Both the position numbers and the translations under genes were made by a program. This document shows positions 40,932-50,069 of a stretch of 64,000 nucleotides of DNA, piece by piece. This DNA comes from Flavobacterium psychrotrophum. GTDB lineage: Bacteria > Bacteroidota > Bacteroidia > Flavobacteriales > Flavobacteriaceae. The notes beneath the pieces are model-generated. The model saw nothing but the letters and a program-made list of their open reading frames with translations. It searched no databases and was not told the DNA's origin. Position 1 is the stretch's first letter. Each line of letters starts with the position of its first letter. The stretch lies in contig NZ_CP031557.1 of NCBI RefSeq assembly GCF_003403075.1, positions 4,464,001 to 4,528,000 on the forward strand. Direction: 5' to 3'.

Positions 40932-41801
40932 ATGGCTTCAGGTTTTTTCGCGATCTTAGATGATATCGCTGCCCTAATGGATGATGTGGCAGTTACAAGT
41001 AAAATTGCTACACAAAAAACAGCAGGAATATTAGGCGATGACCTTGCCGTTAACGCTGAGAAAGCTACCGGCTTTTTATCATCAAGAGAGTTACCTGTAC
41101 TGTGGGCTATTACAAAAGGTTCGTTTATAAACAAACTAATCATTATTCCCGTGGCGCTGGCGCTGAATGTGTTTTTTCCTATTGCTATAAAATTTATACT
41201 TATACTGGGTGGTTTTTATCTGGCTTATGAGGGTGTTGAAAAAATAATTGAATACTTTTTTCATCATGCCAAGACCGGTGAAGAAGTAGTTGACCCCAAA
41301 GAAGAAGGTAGCGCCGATGCCGAAAAAGCCAAAGTAAAGTCTGCTATTACTACTGATTTTATTCTTTCGGTAGAAATTGTAATTATTGCTTTAGGTACCG
41401 TTCTTGACGAAAACCTTACAGTGCAGATAATAACTGTAGCTGTGGTAGCATTCCTGGCAACTGTGGGTGTTTACGGTATTGTAGCGCTTATTGTGCGTAT
41501 GGATGATGCCGGTTTTAAACTTATAAAAAAGTCTAACGGCAAAGGTTTTTTATCGCAGTTGGGCAATGTACTTGTAAAAGCGCTTCCTTATGTAATTAAA
41601 ACTCTTGCTATTGTAGGTACCATTGCACTTATACTGGTTTCGGGCGGAATTTTTGTACATAACATAGCTTACCTGCACCATGTGTTGCCGCAAGTGCCGG
41701 ATATGCTGAAAGAATTTGGCTTGGGCCTTATTGGCGGATTGGTAGCTGTTGCGGTTATTACCGGCAGCAAAAAACTGTTTTCGTTAGTTAAAGGCAGTTA
41801 A
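40932..41801 (+). CDS. DUF808 family membrane protein (YedI-like)
   Basis: A 289-residue inner-membrane protein with the DUF808 N-terminus ASGFFAILDDIAALMDDVAV and the block KTAGILGDDLAVNAEK. About six to seven hydrophobic helices follow, with a loop HHAKTGEEVVDPKEEGSADA between helices 2 and 3. Function of the family is unknown. It stands alone: 88 bases downstream of the cyclophilin gene and bounded by a strong bidirectional terminator. Confidence 0.9.
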   Translation: MASGFFAILDDIAALMDDVAVTSKIATQKTAGILGDDLAVNAEKATGFLSSRELPVLWAITKGSFINKLIIIPVALALNVFFPIAIKFILILGGFYLAYEGVEKIIEYFFHHAKTGEEVVDPKEEGSADAEKAKVKSAITTDFILSVEIVIIALGTVLDENLTVQIITVAVVAFLATVGVYGIVALIVRMDDAGFKLIKKSNGKGFLSQLGNVLVKALPYVIKTLAIVGTIALILVSGGIFVHNIAYLHHVLPQVPDMLKEFGLGLIGGLVAVAVITGSKKLFSLVKGS

Positions 41802-41827
41802 TTTAAGCTGTATTAACTTTAAAAATA

Positions 41828-41858
41828 AAAGCCTGCATTTTGTTATGAATGCAGGCTT
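41828..41858 (+). terminator. Bidirectional terminator between DUF808 and T9SS genes
   Basis: A 12-bp stem AAAGCCTGCATT / AATGCAGGCTTT has A/T-rich flanks on both sides, between convergent genes. Confidence 0.85.
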
Positions 41859-41884
41859 TCTCTATTAAAAAAAGGTCGTGTTGG

Positions 41885-42853
41885 TTATTGCTTTACGATA
41901 CGGTAAGAGGCTTCTCTGTTTCCTGACCGGATAACAAACAAATAAAAACCCGATGGAAGCATAGCTATATCTACGCGTTGGGCGTTGCTATTTTCTTTAT
42001 TAAGTACTATGCTTCCCTGGGTATTATATGCTGTTATGCTGTAATTATCTTCTGCCAAAACATTAATATAATCAGTAGCAGGGTTGGGGTACACCATAAA
42101 CTGATGTAGAGTGTTATGTGCAGTATCCAGCGTTTTTTGATTGATAACGCCTATGCCCTGCAGGTCAAACCCGCATGAAACAAACGGCGTAGGAAATGAG
42201 TCGTTTACTGCATTGCCATACTGGTCATAACTTGCGTAGGCAGGGTCAATGCTGCCCACAACATCAATTATCCTGATGTGGGTTATGCTTTCTTTATCAA
42301 GCAGCAAATCGTCTGGCAGGTCAGAAAGGTTAAACGGTGTGCCGAAGCGTCCGCCATATTTTCCGGCAAGATTATTAAGGTATTCCGGCAGGGGCGACCC
42401 AAAAGTGCCCAGTTGTATACCGGTTTGTGTTTGGCTATGTGCCGGGAAACGGAAAAAGTGAATGCCATCTGAGCTTGCTTCTACAAAAGCCAGTTCCAGA
42501 TAATCGCTTGCCCCGTTTTCAAAAACAACAAAGTCAAAACCGGCTTCGTTTGTAATGGGCGTACCGAAACTAAGCGTTGCCTGCCCGCCATCACCCAGGC
42601 TTACCGAATTTCCGGTTACACTGCCTAATGCGGCATCAGGCTGCCCTGATGTTGCAAAATTGCTACCTCCGGCCATAAAATCCGGGTTGGCAATATTTAC
42701 AGGCCCTCTGGTTACTGTTATGCCTGTAGCCCAGCCTGTAATTTGCGGGCTGTTACTGGCCACAGCCGTACTACCGGGCATTCCGGCGGCGGGAGCATAG
42801 GACTGGCAAAATGCCGAAGCAGAAACGAGAAGGCCTGTAATAATAGTGCGCAT
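41885..42853 (-). CDS. T9SS-sorted secreted protein in the cobalamin-riboswitch operon
   Basis: A 322-residue secreted protein. The signal region is RTIITGLLVSASAFCQ. The body is a beta-sandwich-like domain (VSLGDGGQATLSFGTPITN, AGFDFVVFENGASDYLELAF, HIRIIDVVGSIDP). The last 75 residues form a T9SS type A sorting domain (FMVYPNPATDYINVLAED, YNTQG, MLPSGFYLFVIRSGN). Its start codon overlaps the stop of the BtuG-like gene by one base, so both are under the B12 riboswitch. It is probably a surface partner in cobalamin uptake; function otherwise unknown. Confidence 0.82.
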   Translation of the reverse strand: MRTIITGLLVSASAFCQSYAPAAGMPGSTAVASNSPQITGWATGITVTRGPVNIANPDFMAGGSNFATSGQPDAALGSVTGNSVSLGDGGQATLSFGTPITNEAGFDFVVFENGASDYLELAFVEASSDGIHFFRFPAHSQTQTGIQLGTFGSPLPEYLNNLAGKYGGRFGTPFNLSDLPDDLLLDKESITHIRIIDVVGSIDPAYASYDQYGNAVNDSFPTPFVSCGFDLQGIGVINQKTLDTAHNTLHQFMVYPNPATDYINVLAEDNYSITAYNTQGSIVLNKENSNAQRVDIAMLPSGFYLFVIRSGNREASYRIVKQ

Positions 42854-44154
42854 TATTTTACAATAAGCTTTTTCATGGTAGTTTGCTTACCGTCAGATAT
42901 TTTTACCATATACATACCCTGAGAAAGGTTTGCAATGTTTACACCCGTTGCAGCATATTTTGCTTTTAAAACTTCTTTGCCGGTAAGGTCATAAACAGCT
43001 ACTTCAGCAGCAGCATCGGTAGTTACAAAAAACTGGCCGGATGCCGGGTTAGGGTATACCGCAAGCTGATTGCCCTGTTGTACAGGAATGCTAAGGCTGC
43101 TATCTGCCTTATAAAAACTGTTAGGTATTACACCTACTGTATAATTACCCTGTGGTGTACCTGTAGTACTAAATAGATAAGCAGTACCCGGGCTTACATA
43201 ATTACCTGCATCAGCAACATAAAGGGTATCGTCTATAAGGTTCATGCCATATACGCCATAAGCGCCCTGAGGCTCTAAAGATGCTATTTCGGTAATTGTC
43301 TCAGGTGTTGTAAACGCTGCTTTATAAATGTCGGCAGCAGATGTAAAATAGAAATTACCGGTAGTGTCTATTTCAAGGTTTGCAGGGTGCAGGCCTTCAT
43401 AGTTTGTTGTAGCAACCACAGTATTATCTGCAAGGTTTATTTTTACAAGAGAACCATCAGTCTCCGGAGCGCCCCAGCTTGGCCTTCCGCCACAAAGTAC
43501 ATACATAAAATCGCCATCTACGATCATTTTGTTAGGGACATCGCCTACGGTAACAGTTGAGCTAACAGTGTTACTTACAGGGTCTATTACAGATAACGTA
43601 GTACCATAGCCAAAACCACCCTGGTGCGCCGCATATAGCTTATCGTTTACGGTAAGGATGCGCTCTACACCCGGAGCAACAGTTATAGTAGATTCAACAG
43701 TATTGGTTTGCAGATCTATAACAGCTATGTAGCCATCAGCAGCACTACCACCATTTCCCCAGTTGGTTACATAACCTTTACCATCGTAAAAAGCCATGTA
43801 GCGCGGGTTTACAAGCCCGGTGCTTATTGTAGCAACATACTCAAAAGTAGTGCGGTTAACAACTTTAACGGTGTTAGAAATGTTTAGTACAATGTAAGCA
43901 TAGTTACCATTAAAGCTAAGACTTTGTGCAGTATCACCAAGTGCGCCCTGAGTAGGGTTAACTGTTGCGTAAATGTTGTTTACAGGCTGCTCTGCGTTGT
44001 TTGCAAGAAACGACACAGAAGCGTTGCCGCTACCGGCACCACCTTCGTTAAGTACAAAAATACCATCGGTAAACGATTGTGCAAAAGCCGGAACAATGGC
44101 TGTTAAGTAAAGTACAAGGAAACAGATTTTTTTAGAAAAGTAGTTTTTTTTCAT
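42853..44154 (-). CDS. T9SS-sorted YncE/BtuG-like beta-propeller protein, B12-regulated
   Basis: A 433-residue secreted protein with a signal peptide (FLVLYLTAIVPAFAQ). A seven-bladed propeller of YncE/DUF5074 type follows, with blades such as VVNRTTFEYVATISTGLVNP, IAVIDLQTNTVESTITVAPG and LSVIDPVSNTVSSTVTVGDV. The C-terminus is a T9SS type A sorting domain (LAVYPNPASGQFFVTT, NLSQGMYMVKISDG). A cobalamin riboswitch lies in the leader. In Bacteroides, the propeller BtuG captures B12 on BtuB; here T9SS export would replace a lipid anchor. No BtuB gene is in the window. Confidence 0.85.
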   Translation of the reverse strand: MKKNYFSKKICFLVLYLTAIVPAFAQSFTDGIFVLNEGGAGSGNASVSFLANNAEQPVNNIYATVNPTQGALGDTAQSLSFNGNYAYIVLNISNTVKVVNRTTFEYVATISTGLVNPRYMAFYDGKGYVTNWGNGGSAADGYIAVIDLQTNTVESTITVAPGVERILTVNDKLYAAHQGGFGYGTTLSVIDPVSNTVSSTVTVGDVPNKMIVDGDFMYVLCGGRPSWGAPETDGSLVKINLADNTVVATTNYEGLHPANLEIDTTGNFYFTSAADIYKAAFTTPETITEIASLEPQGAYGVYGMNLIDDTLYVADAGNYVSPGTAYLFSTTGTPQGNYTVGVIPNSFYKADSSLSIPVQQGNQLAVYPNPASGQFFVTTDAAAEVAVYDLTGKEVLKAKYAATGVNIANLSQGMYMVKISDGKQTTMKKLIVK

Positions 44155-44281
44155 CTTAAAAATTAAATTAAAAAATTATGGGCTTAAGATGAAGTATGAG
44201 TAGCTGTGCAGTATGTTTAAAAAAACATGTGCAGGCATAAAACAAACCAGATCCTTTACCCGAGGATATTAAATTCGTAAT

Positions 44282-44450
44282 GGTAAAGGCAGGTCTCCTG
44301 GCTTGCGTCTTGCTGATGGCCTTCCCGTTAGTAAAAACAGTGGCACTTATGTATCAACAAGCTTAGTAGCGTACAGTTGCGGGAACAGCTTTGGATTTTA
44401 ACCAAATTCCCTTTTAATACCCTGGGTTAAATACCGTGGGTAACCTTAAC
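44282..44450 (-). ncRNA. Cobalamin riboswitch
   Basis: Read on the minus strand, the leader contains the expected elements in order: AAAATCCAAAGCTGTTCCCG, CAACTGTACGCTAC, AAGTGCCACTG (B12 box core GCCACTG), ACGGGAAGGCC and GCAAGCCAGGAGACCTGCC. It sits between a -7 promoter element (44456-44463) and the BtuG-like start at 44154. High cobalamin would shut off the two surface-protein genes. Exact ends are approximate. Confidence 0.93.
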
Positions 44451-44455
44451 AACGA

Positions 44456-44463
44456 CAAAGGTA
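44456..44463 (-). promoter_or_regulatory. -7 element for the riboswitch operon
   Basis: The minus strand reads TACCTTTG, giving a transcript start near 44449, just before the riboswitch. Confidence 0.55.
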
Positions 44464-44635
44464 AGATTTTTTTAAAGATATTATTGTAAACAATGCAATT
44501 TGGTATGTGTAACTGAATATTCTTCAATGAATGTGGGCGGTTACCAAAACATGCGTTTTTTGTATGCCCTAAAATCTTGTATCATGAATACTATAAACTC
44601 TGGTAATTACAAATATAAAGAAGCTAAATTCTTAC

Positions 44636-44666
44636 ATGTTAATTGAGGAAAAACCTCAATTAACAT
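44636..44666. other. Strong isolated hairpin in the 400-base spacer
   Basis: ATGTTAATTGAGG / CCTCAATTAACAT is a perfect 13-bp stem with an AAAAA loop (TTTTT on the minus strand). There is no T-run after it, so it is not a standard terminator, but it may end the sensor-kinase transcript. A second dyad, CAAACTGTAG / CTACAGTTTG (44795-44804 / 44824-44833), lies closer to the kinase stop. The rest of 44464-44863 shows nothing recognisable. Confidence 0.5.
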
Positions 44667-44863
44667 TTGTAGGTAAGCATATAATTTAACATATATTTTA
44701 ACAGTTGTTTTTTAATATGTTCCTTTGTCGCCACGTTACTTAACAAATTCAACCCACACATCGCACCGTTATTTAATAACAATGCACAATGCAGCAAACT
44801 GTAGGATAGTACATTAGTGTTTTCTACAGTTTGACAGCATTAGGTTTACAGCAACTATTTCGG

Positions 44864-46906
44864 TTAAACAATTATTTCCAGCACTGTACCCATTCCGGGC
44901 GTGTTTTTTATATTAAAAGTACCATTAAGCGCTTTGATCCGGTCGCTGATATTCCTGAGGCCAATTCCTGATTTCACTTTTTTAGGATCAAAGCCTTTGC
45001 CGTCATCCCAGATGCGCAGTTTTAATGCTGTGCGCTGGGCCATGACGGCAATATTACAGTTCTCTGCCTCAGAGTGTTTTTTTGCATTGGTACAGGCTTC
45101 TTGCACCACCCTGAAAATGGCCACCCTGCGTTCTGGCGATATGCTGCCCCAGTTGATAAATTTATCTACATACAACTCAAAGCTTGGCCCGGTTGCTTCC
45201 TGTTGTTTTTGCACGAGCTTGTATAAAGCCCCGGCATAACTTTCATTTTCAGGCAAAAAACTTTCTTTAAGATCGTGCGATATCTTGCGGAGTTCATCCT
45301 GCGTTTCCTGAAGTTCATGTACCAGCAATTTCTTTTTGTCTTCCTGTATGGTTTGCAGCTGCTCCAGGTTAAATCGGGTGGTAAATATGCGGTTTAATAT
45401 ACCGTCATGCAGCTCCATGGCCAGGCGGTTGCGCTCTTTCATCTTGGCAATTTCGGCTTCGGCCTCGCGTTGCATTAGCAGGCTGTATATTTTTTCGTTT
45501 GCCTTTTGCTGATGCTCCCTGTGTACCAACTCTTTGTTCTTTGCTTTTAACCTCATAATAATTACCAGCCCGGCAGCAAACCCTAATAATGCAATAGCAG
45601 CTGCAAGGGTATAGGTAAACTGCCTGCTGAGTATTTTATTCTGGTTCTCTACACGGTCTGTTTCATAGGCTATGCGGGCAAATTTGTTTCGGGTGGCGCG
45701 CTCTGCCATTTGCAGGCTGTCGTTTACTTTAAAATAAAGTTTTGAGTAGTAGGCCGCATTAGCACGGTCGTTTACAGACAGCAATGAAAGTGCATGGGTA
45801 ACATCGAGCGTGCTGCTTAGTAGTTTTGCCTGCTTGTACCCATCTTTAATATATTGCAGCCCGGTAGTGGTATCTTGTGTTGCAAGATAATATTCGCCTA
45901 TGCGTATCTGGCTTGCAACAATACCAAGTTTTACACCCAGGCTGTCGCGTATGCGTTTGGCCTCAAAAAGGTCTGCTTTTACAGTTGGTGTTATATTGTG
46001 CATTAGCATATTTGCATAGGCACGGTTGCTTAACATCATGGCATATAACGGTGGGCGCAAACCGGTTTTTCCTAAAGATCGTAGCCCCTTATTATAAAGG
46101 GTAATTGCCTTTTTATAGTCGCGGCTATACTCATAAGTAACCCCCATATTGTTGTAGCACGATGCCCTGTAGTGTGTAATGTTACGCTTGTCATAACCAT
46201 CTTTTTCCAGCAGGTCTATTTGCTTTTCTGCAAGCCTGTAGTACTCAAAAGCCTTGCTGTAGTTTTTTACCTCGGTAAGGGTAAGCCCAAGCAGTACATA
46301 ACATTGAAATATCTCCTCCTTTTTTTCCAGCCGCTGAAAAAGCATCAGTGCGCTTACCGCTTCAGACTCGCTTTCGGCATAGCTGCCATTCTGAAAGAGG
46401 ATGCCGCCGCCGTTAAGGGTCATTCGTGCAGTGTTAAGGGTATCTTTTCGTGCAGTATACATGGCTTTTGCCTGCATATAGTAATATAAGGCGCTGTCCT
46501 GCCGGGTTTGCAGTTCATAGTAGTCGCCCATATAATACAGGGAAGTAGCCAGCTGTGCAGAATCTTTTGCTTCTAACGCCTTATCATATAAGTTGCGCGT
46601 TGTCTTATGGTATTGCTTATAACTGCCGTTGTTATAATAGCGGCCGGCAAGTTTTAGGAGTAGTACACGGTTAAGGCTGTCATTACCGGCTGTATTAGCA
46701 ATAATGTAGAGACTGTCCAGTATTTTATCGCGTGCGACAGGCGGCAGGCTGTCAGAATGTTCCAGGGCGGTAAGTGCCGCATCGTGGTGGGTTTCGCAGT
46801 GTTTATTGCAGCACGTAGCCATAGCGGCCAGTAACACTGTAATAATTATAAGGGCAATTTGTGGTATTCTTAATCTACAGGCCTTTTTTATTTTAGTCAC
46901 CTTCAT
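44864..46906 (-). CDS. TPR-containing sensor histidine kinase (NarL/DesK type), paralogue 1
   Basis: A 680-residue two-component sensor. An N-terminal signal/lipoprotein-like segment (about 15-33) leads to a periplasmic tetratricopeptide domain (about 60-400, e.g. SLYYMGDYYELQTRQDSALY). One membrane helix follows (FTYTLAAAIALLGFAAGLVI, 430-450), then a coiled linker. The HisKA_3 box is KERNRLAMELHDGILNRIF with phospho-acceptor His500. The HATPase_c domain has ACTNAKKHSE (N box) and WDDGKGFD, ending GMGTVLEII. It follows paralogue 2 by 42 bases in one operon; the divergent regulator at 49185 is the likely partner. Confidence 0.9.
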   Translation of the reverse strand: MKVTKIKKACRLRIPQIALIIITVLLAAMATCCNKHCETHHDAALTALEHSDSLPPVARDKILDSLYIIANTAGNDSLNRVLLLKLAGRYYNNGSYKQYHKTTRNLYDKALEAKDSAQLATSLYYMGDYYELQTRQDSALYYYMQAKAMYTARKDTLNTARMTLNGGGILFQNGSYAESESEAVSALMLFQRLEKKEEIFQCYVLLGLTLTEVKNYSKAFEYYRLAEKQIDLLEKDGYDKRNITHYRASCYNNMGVTYEYSRDYKKAITLYNKGLRSLGKTGLRPPLYAMMLSNRAYANMLMHNITPTVKADLFEAKRIRDSLGVKLGIVASQIRIGEYYLATQDTTTGLQYIKDGYKQAKLLSSTLDVTHALSLLSVNDRANAAYYSKLYFKVNDSLQMAERATRNKFARIAYETDRVENQNKILSRQFTYTLAAAIALLGFAAGLVIIMRLKAKNKELVHREHQQKANEKIYSLLMQREAEAEIAKMKERNRLAMELHDGILNRIFTTRFNLEQLQTIQEDKKKLLVHELQETQDELRKISHDLKESFLPENESYAGALYKLVQKQQEATGPSFELYVDKFINWGSISPERRVAIFRVVQEACTNAKKHSEAENCNIAVMAQRTALKLRIWDDGKGFDPKKVKSGIGLRNISDRIKALNGTFNIKNTPGMGTVLEIIV

Positions 46907-46948
46907 TCCTGTGTAGTTGCAATAGTTTTAATTATAACGGTGTTTTTA

Positions 46949-48952
46949 TCAAACAATTATATCGAGCACGGCTCCGCGCCCGGCAGATGAGGTGCTTATA
47001 AAGGTTCCGCCCAGTGCTAGCACGCGTTCGCGCATGTTGCGAAGGCCTATGCCATCTTTTACTTTTTTAGGGTCAAAGCCACGCCCGTCATCCCATATGC
47101 GAAGTTTAATATGCTGTCCCTGTGCCATTACGGCAATGTTGCAGTTTGCGGCTTTACTGTGTTTACGGGCATTAGTACAGGCCTCGTGTGTTATCCTGAA
47201 AAGTGCTACACGGCATTCTGGCGAAACATCGTTCCAGTTGATAAATTTATCGATATAAAGGTCAAAAACAGGGCCACCCGGTTCCTGCTGGCGCTCTACC
47301 AGTTTTTTAAGTGCATCGGCAAAACTTTCATTTTCAGGCAAAAAATTCTCCTTAAGGTCATGCGATATTTTACGGAGCTCATCCTGCGTTTCTTCCAGTT
47401 CGCGCACCAGAAGTTGTTTTTTATCCTCCTGTCCGTCTTTTAACTGCATCAGGTTAAACCGCGTAGTAAAAATTCGGTTCATAACCCCATCATGCAGTTC
47501 CATAGCCAGGCGGTTACGCTCTTTTATTTTTGCACTTTCGCTCTCGGCTTCCTGTTCCAGTAGCAGGTTATAAATTTTTTCGTTAGCCTGTTGTTGTCCC
47601 TGTACATACAAAAGCTCTTTGTTGCGCGACTTTAGCCGCACGATCATCAGCAGGCCAAGGGCTATGGCAAGTACTGCTATAAATGCCGTAATGGTATAAT
47701 TAAAGCGTTTGCTTAACGACCTGTTTTGTTGTTCTATATTATCAGTTTCATAAGCTATGCGGGCAAATTTATTACGCATAGAACGCTCTGCCTGTTGCAG
47801 GCTGTCGTTTAGCTTAAAGTACAACTGCGAATATTTAAAGGTGTTTTGCTTATCATTAAGCGTAAGCAGCGAAAGCGACTCAAGCATATCATAGTTGCTT
47901 TTGTTGGCTTTTGCTTCGGCATAAATTTCCCTAAGGTAGGTTACCGATTTTAAGGTGTCCTGTTTTTTAAGGTAATGCCGTGCAATGCTTTTTTTAGTTT
48001 CGAGTATGGTAATGGGCTCATTAAGGCTATCCAGTATTCGTAATGACTCCCAAAGGTCTCCTGTGTAGTCATCCTCATTCCTGTCGAGCATCATTTTTGC
48101 GTAACCCCTGTTGGCTATCATTACAGCATATTCATACCGTTCATAACCGGGTAGGGCCAGTGCCTTAGTGTAATATTGTAACGATTTTTCGTGGTCTCCC
48201 TTGGCTCCATAAAGCACACCTATGTTTCCATAAATATTACGCTGCTTAGACCTGATTTCATCCATCGTGAAACCGGCTTTTTTCATGCCTGCCGTTTCAT
48301 CTAAAGCACGCTGGTAGTACTTTAGTGCCTGCGGATAGCTCTTCATTTCACAAAGGGTGGCACCCAGTACTGTGTACCCATTAATAATGTATTCGTTGTT
48401 ATCTGTTTTCCTAAAGTAGCTCAGGGCTTTTATTTCCTCAGTTTCGGCTTCAGCATAGTTACCCTGCGTAAAAAGGATACAGGCTACAGAGTGCGCCGTT
48501 TGGGCCATATTTACCGAATCTTTTACGGTGCGGTATACTTTGCCGGCATTAAGATAATAGTAAAGTGCGCTATCGGCCTGGTTCTCTGCTTCAAAACAGC
48601 TGCCTATGTTGTAAAGGGAATATGCCATTACCACAGAGTCTTTTTTTTCTATTGCGGTTCTGTAAAATCCGCGCATAATATCTTTATGCTTATCATACTC
48701 GCCGTCAAAAAAGTAGCGAAAGGCAATAAGGCGCATCATCTGGCGGTTAAGGCTGTCCTGTTCCCTTACCTTTACAATAGGGGCCATGCTGTCTAAAATT
48801 TGCAGCCTTCGGGTTGCAGAGAGCTTTTCTGTACCTTCAAGAAAACGCAGTTCGCGCAGCTTGTCTTTGTCTTCCTGTTTTTCAGAGCAGCCTGAAAACA
48901 GGCATGCTACTGCCAGTAAAGCGAGAAAAAAAGTGTACGTGCGTAGTGCCAT
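46949..48952 (-). CDS. TPR-containing sensor histidine kinase, paralogue 2
   Basis: A 667-residue sensor with the same layout as paralogue 1. It starts with a lipoprotein-like signal (FFLALLAVACLFSGC), chosen from 48952 because the -7 element at 48971-48978 lies over the longer start at 48973. TPR repeats run from about 90 to 390 (SLYNIGSCFEAENQADSALY). One membrane helix follows near 420-440, then HisKA_3 (KERNRLAMELHDGVMNRIF, His486) and an ATPase domain with ACTNARKHSK and WDDGRGFDPKK. Two such kinases in tandem next to one regulator suggest a branched or hetero-dimeric input; this is an inference. Confidence 0.9.
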   Translation of the reverse strand: MALRTYTFFLALLAVACLFSGCSEKQEDKDKLRELRFLEGTEKLSATRRLQILDSMAPIVKVREQDSLNRQMMRLIAFRYFFDGEYDKHKDIMRGFYRTAIEKKDSVVMAYSLYNIGSCFEAENQADSALYYYLNAGKVYRTVKDSVNMAQTAHSVACILFTQGNYAEAETEEIKALSYFRKTDNNEYIINGYTVLGATLCEMKSYPQALKYYQRALDETAGMKKAGFTMDEIRSKQRNIYGNIGVLYGAKGDHEKSLQYYTKALALPGYERYEYAVMIANRGYAKMMLDRNEDDYTGDLWESLRILDSLNEPITILETKKSIARHYLKKQDTLKSVTYLREIYAEAKANKSNYDMLESLSLLTLNDKQNTFKYSQLYFKLNDSLQQAERSMRNKFARIAYETDNIEQQNRSLSKRFNYTITAFIAVLAIALGLLMIVRLKSRNKELLYVQGQQQANEKIYNLLLEQEAESESAKIKERNRLAMELHDGVMNRIFTTRFNLMQLKDGQEDKKQLLVRELEETQDELRKISHDLKENFLPENESFADALKKLVERQQEPGGPVFDLYIDKFINWNDVSPECRVALFRITHEACTNARKHSKAANCNIAVMAQGQHIKLRIWDDGRGFDPKKVKDGIGLRNMRERVLALGGTFISTSSAGRGAVLDIIV

Positions 48953-48970
48953 GAAGCATGATAATTTGTC

Positions 48971-48978
48971 CAAAAATA
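48971..48978 (-). promoter_or_regulatory. -7 element of the sensor-kinase operon
   Basis: The minus strand reads TATTTTTG, giving a transcript start near 48964, which supports the ATG at 48952. Confidence 0.5.
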
Positions 48979-49184
48979 GGAGTTTTTATTAAATTTTTGT
49001 TAATCATTGGCAGGTGGGTTTTTAAAATTAATACTATGATGTAATTTAGTTTATGGCAGAACGTTATATACTGTAAAAACTTTCTGCCAAAAATATGCCC
49101 GGAGTGCTCTGTATTTAGTACTTTCGCCGGCTGTTTAAGCAGTAGTAACGCCAGCCTGCTAACCCACTAAATGATTGAATTGCT

Positions 49185-49835
49185 ATGAACATATTGCTCG
49201 TAGACGACCACCCCTTTACTGTAGAAGGATATAAGAGTGTAATGGAAGTGCACCTGGAGGCTAAGAGCCCGCGCATAAGCACCGCAGCAGGATGCCGTGA
49301 AGCTTATGATGCTATAATGGCAGCAGGCACAACCAGGGCATTTGACCTTGCCATTATAGACCACAACCTGCCTGCTTTTGAAGAAAAAAAACTTGCCAGT
49401 GGTGCCGATGTTGCTTTACTGATTCGTAAAGTTATGCCTTCCTGCAAAATAGTTATGATAACCGCACACACCGAGATACTGGTGCTGTATGATATTTACA
49501 AAAAAATAGAGCCGGAAGGGTTCATAACCAAAAACGAGCTTACCCCACAAAAGCTTGGCGACATAGCCCTGCAACTAATTAACGGCGATACGTATAAAAG
49601 CCCTATAGTAAATAAGAGCATTCGCGAAGTATGGACTAAAGAGTTGATGATAGACGATATTAACAGGCAGATACTGTTTTTTATGGCAAAAGGCTATAAA
49701 GCAAAGGAACTCGACGAACTTGTGTTTCTTTCAGACAGTAGTATACAAAAACGCATTGCCAGCATGAAAAAAGCTTTTGGCGTTACTGATAACAGCAGCC
49801 TTGTTAAGGAAGCTATACAACAAGGATTCTTGTAA
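49185..49835 (+). CDS. LuxR/NarL-type response regulator
   Basis: A 216-residue regulator. The receiver has LLVDDHP near the N-terminus, phospho-acceptor Asp59 in LAIIDHNLP, ITAHTE and the Lys in GFITKNEL. The C-terminal HTH reads RQILFFMAKGYKAKELDELV, then SDSSIQKRIASMKKAFG, a diverged LuxR-type helix-turn-helix. It is divergent from the two TPR kinases (232 bases between starts) and is their likely output. Confidence 0.85.
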   Translation: MNILLVDDHPFTVEGYKSVMEVHLEAKSPRISTAAGCREAYDAIMAAGTTRAFDLAIIDHNLPAFEEKKLASGADVALLIRKVMPSCKIVMITAHTEILVLYDIYKKIEPEGFITKNELTPQKLGDIALQLINGDTYKSPIVNKSIREVWTKELMIDDINRQILFFMAKGYKAKELDELVFLSDSSIQKRIASMKKAFGVTDNSSLVKEAIQQGFL

Positions 49836-50069
49836 GCCAGAAAAACAAAATTTTAAATTTTTGTAAAGCTTTGGTTAATAGTTTATTTATGGAAAATTTT
49901 ATAAGATTACGGCTTCAAAACAAAACTATAATTTCTAAAATTTCGTATCTTTACACTGAAATCACCTCATAACCTGATTTACTGTAAGATATTTTTGATG
50001 ATTTACACTTCCGTAATGGATTTGTAATTTTTTGATTACACTTAAGGCAGATCGTAAAACCTCAAACAT

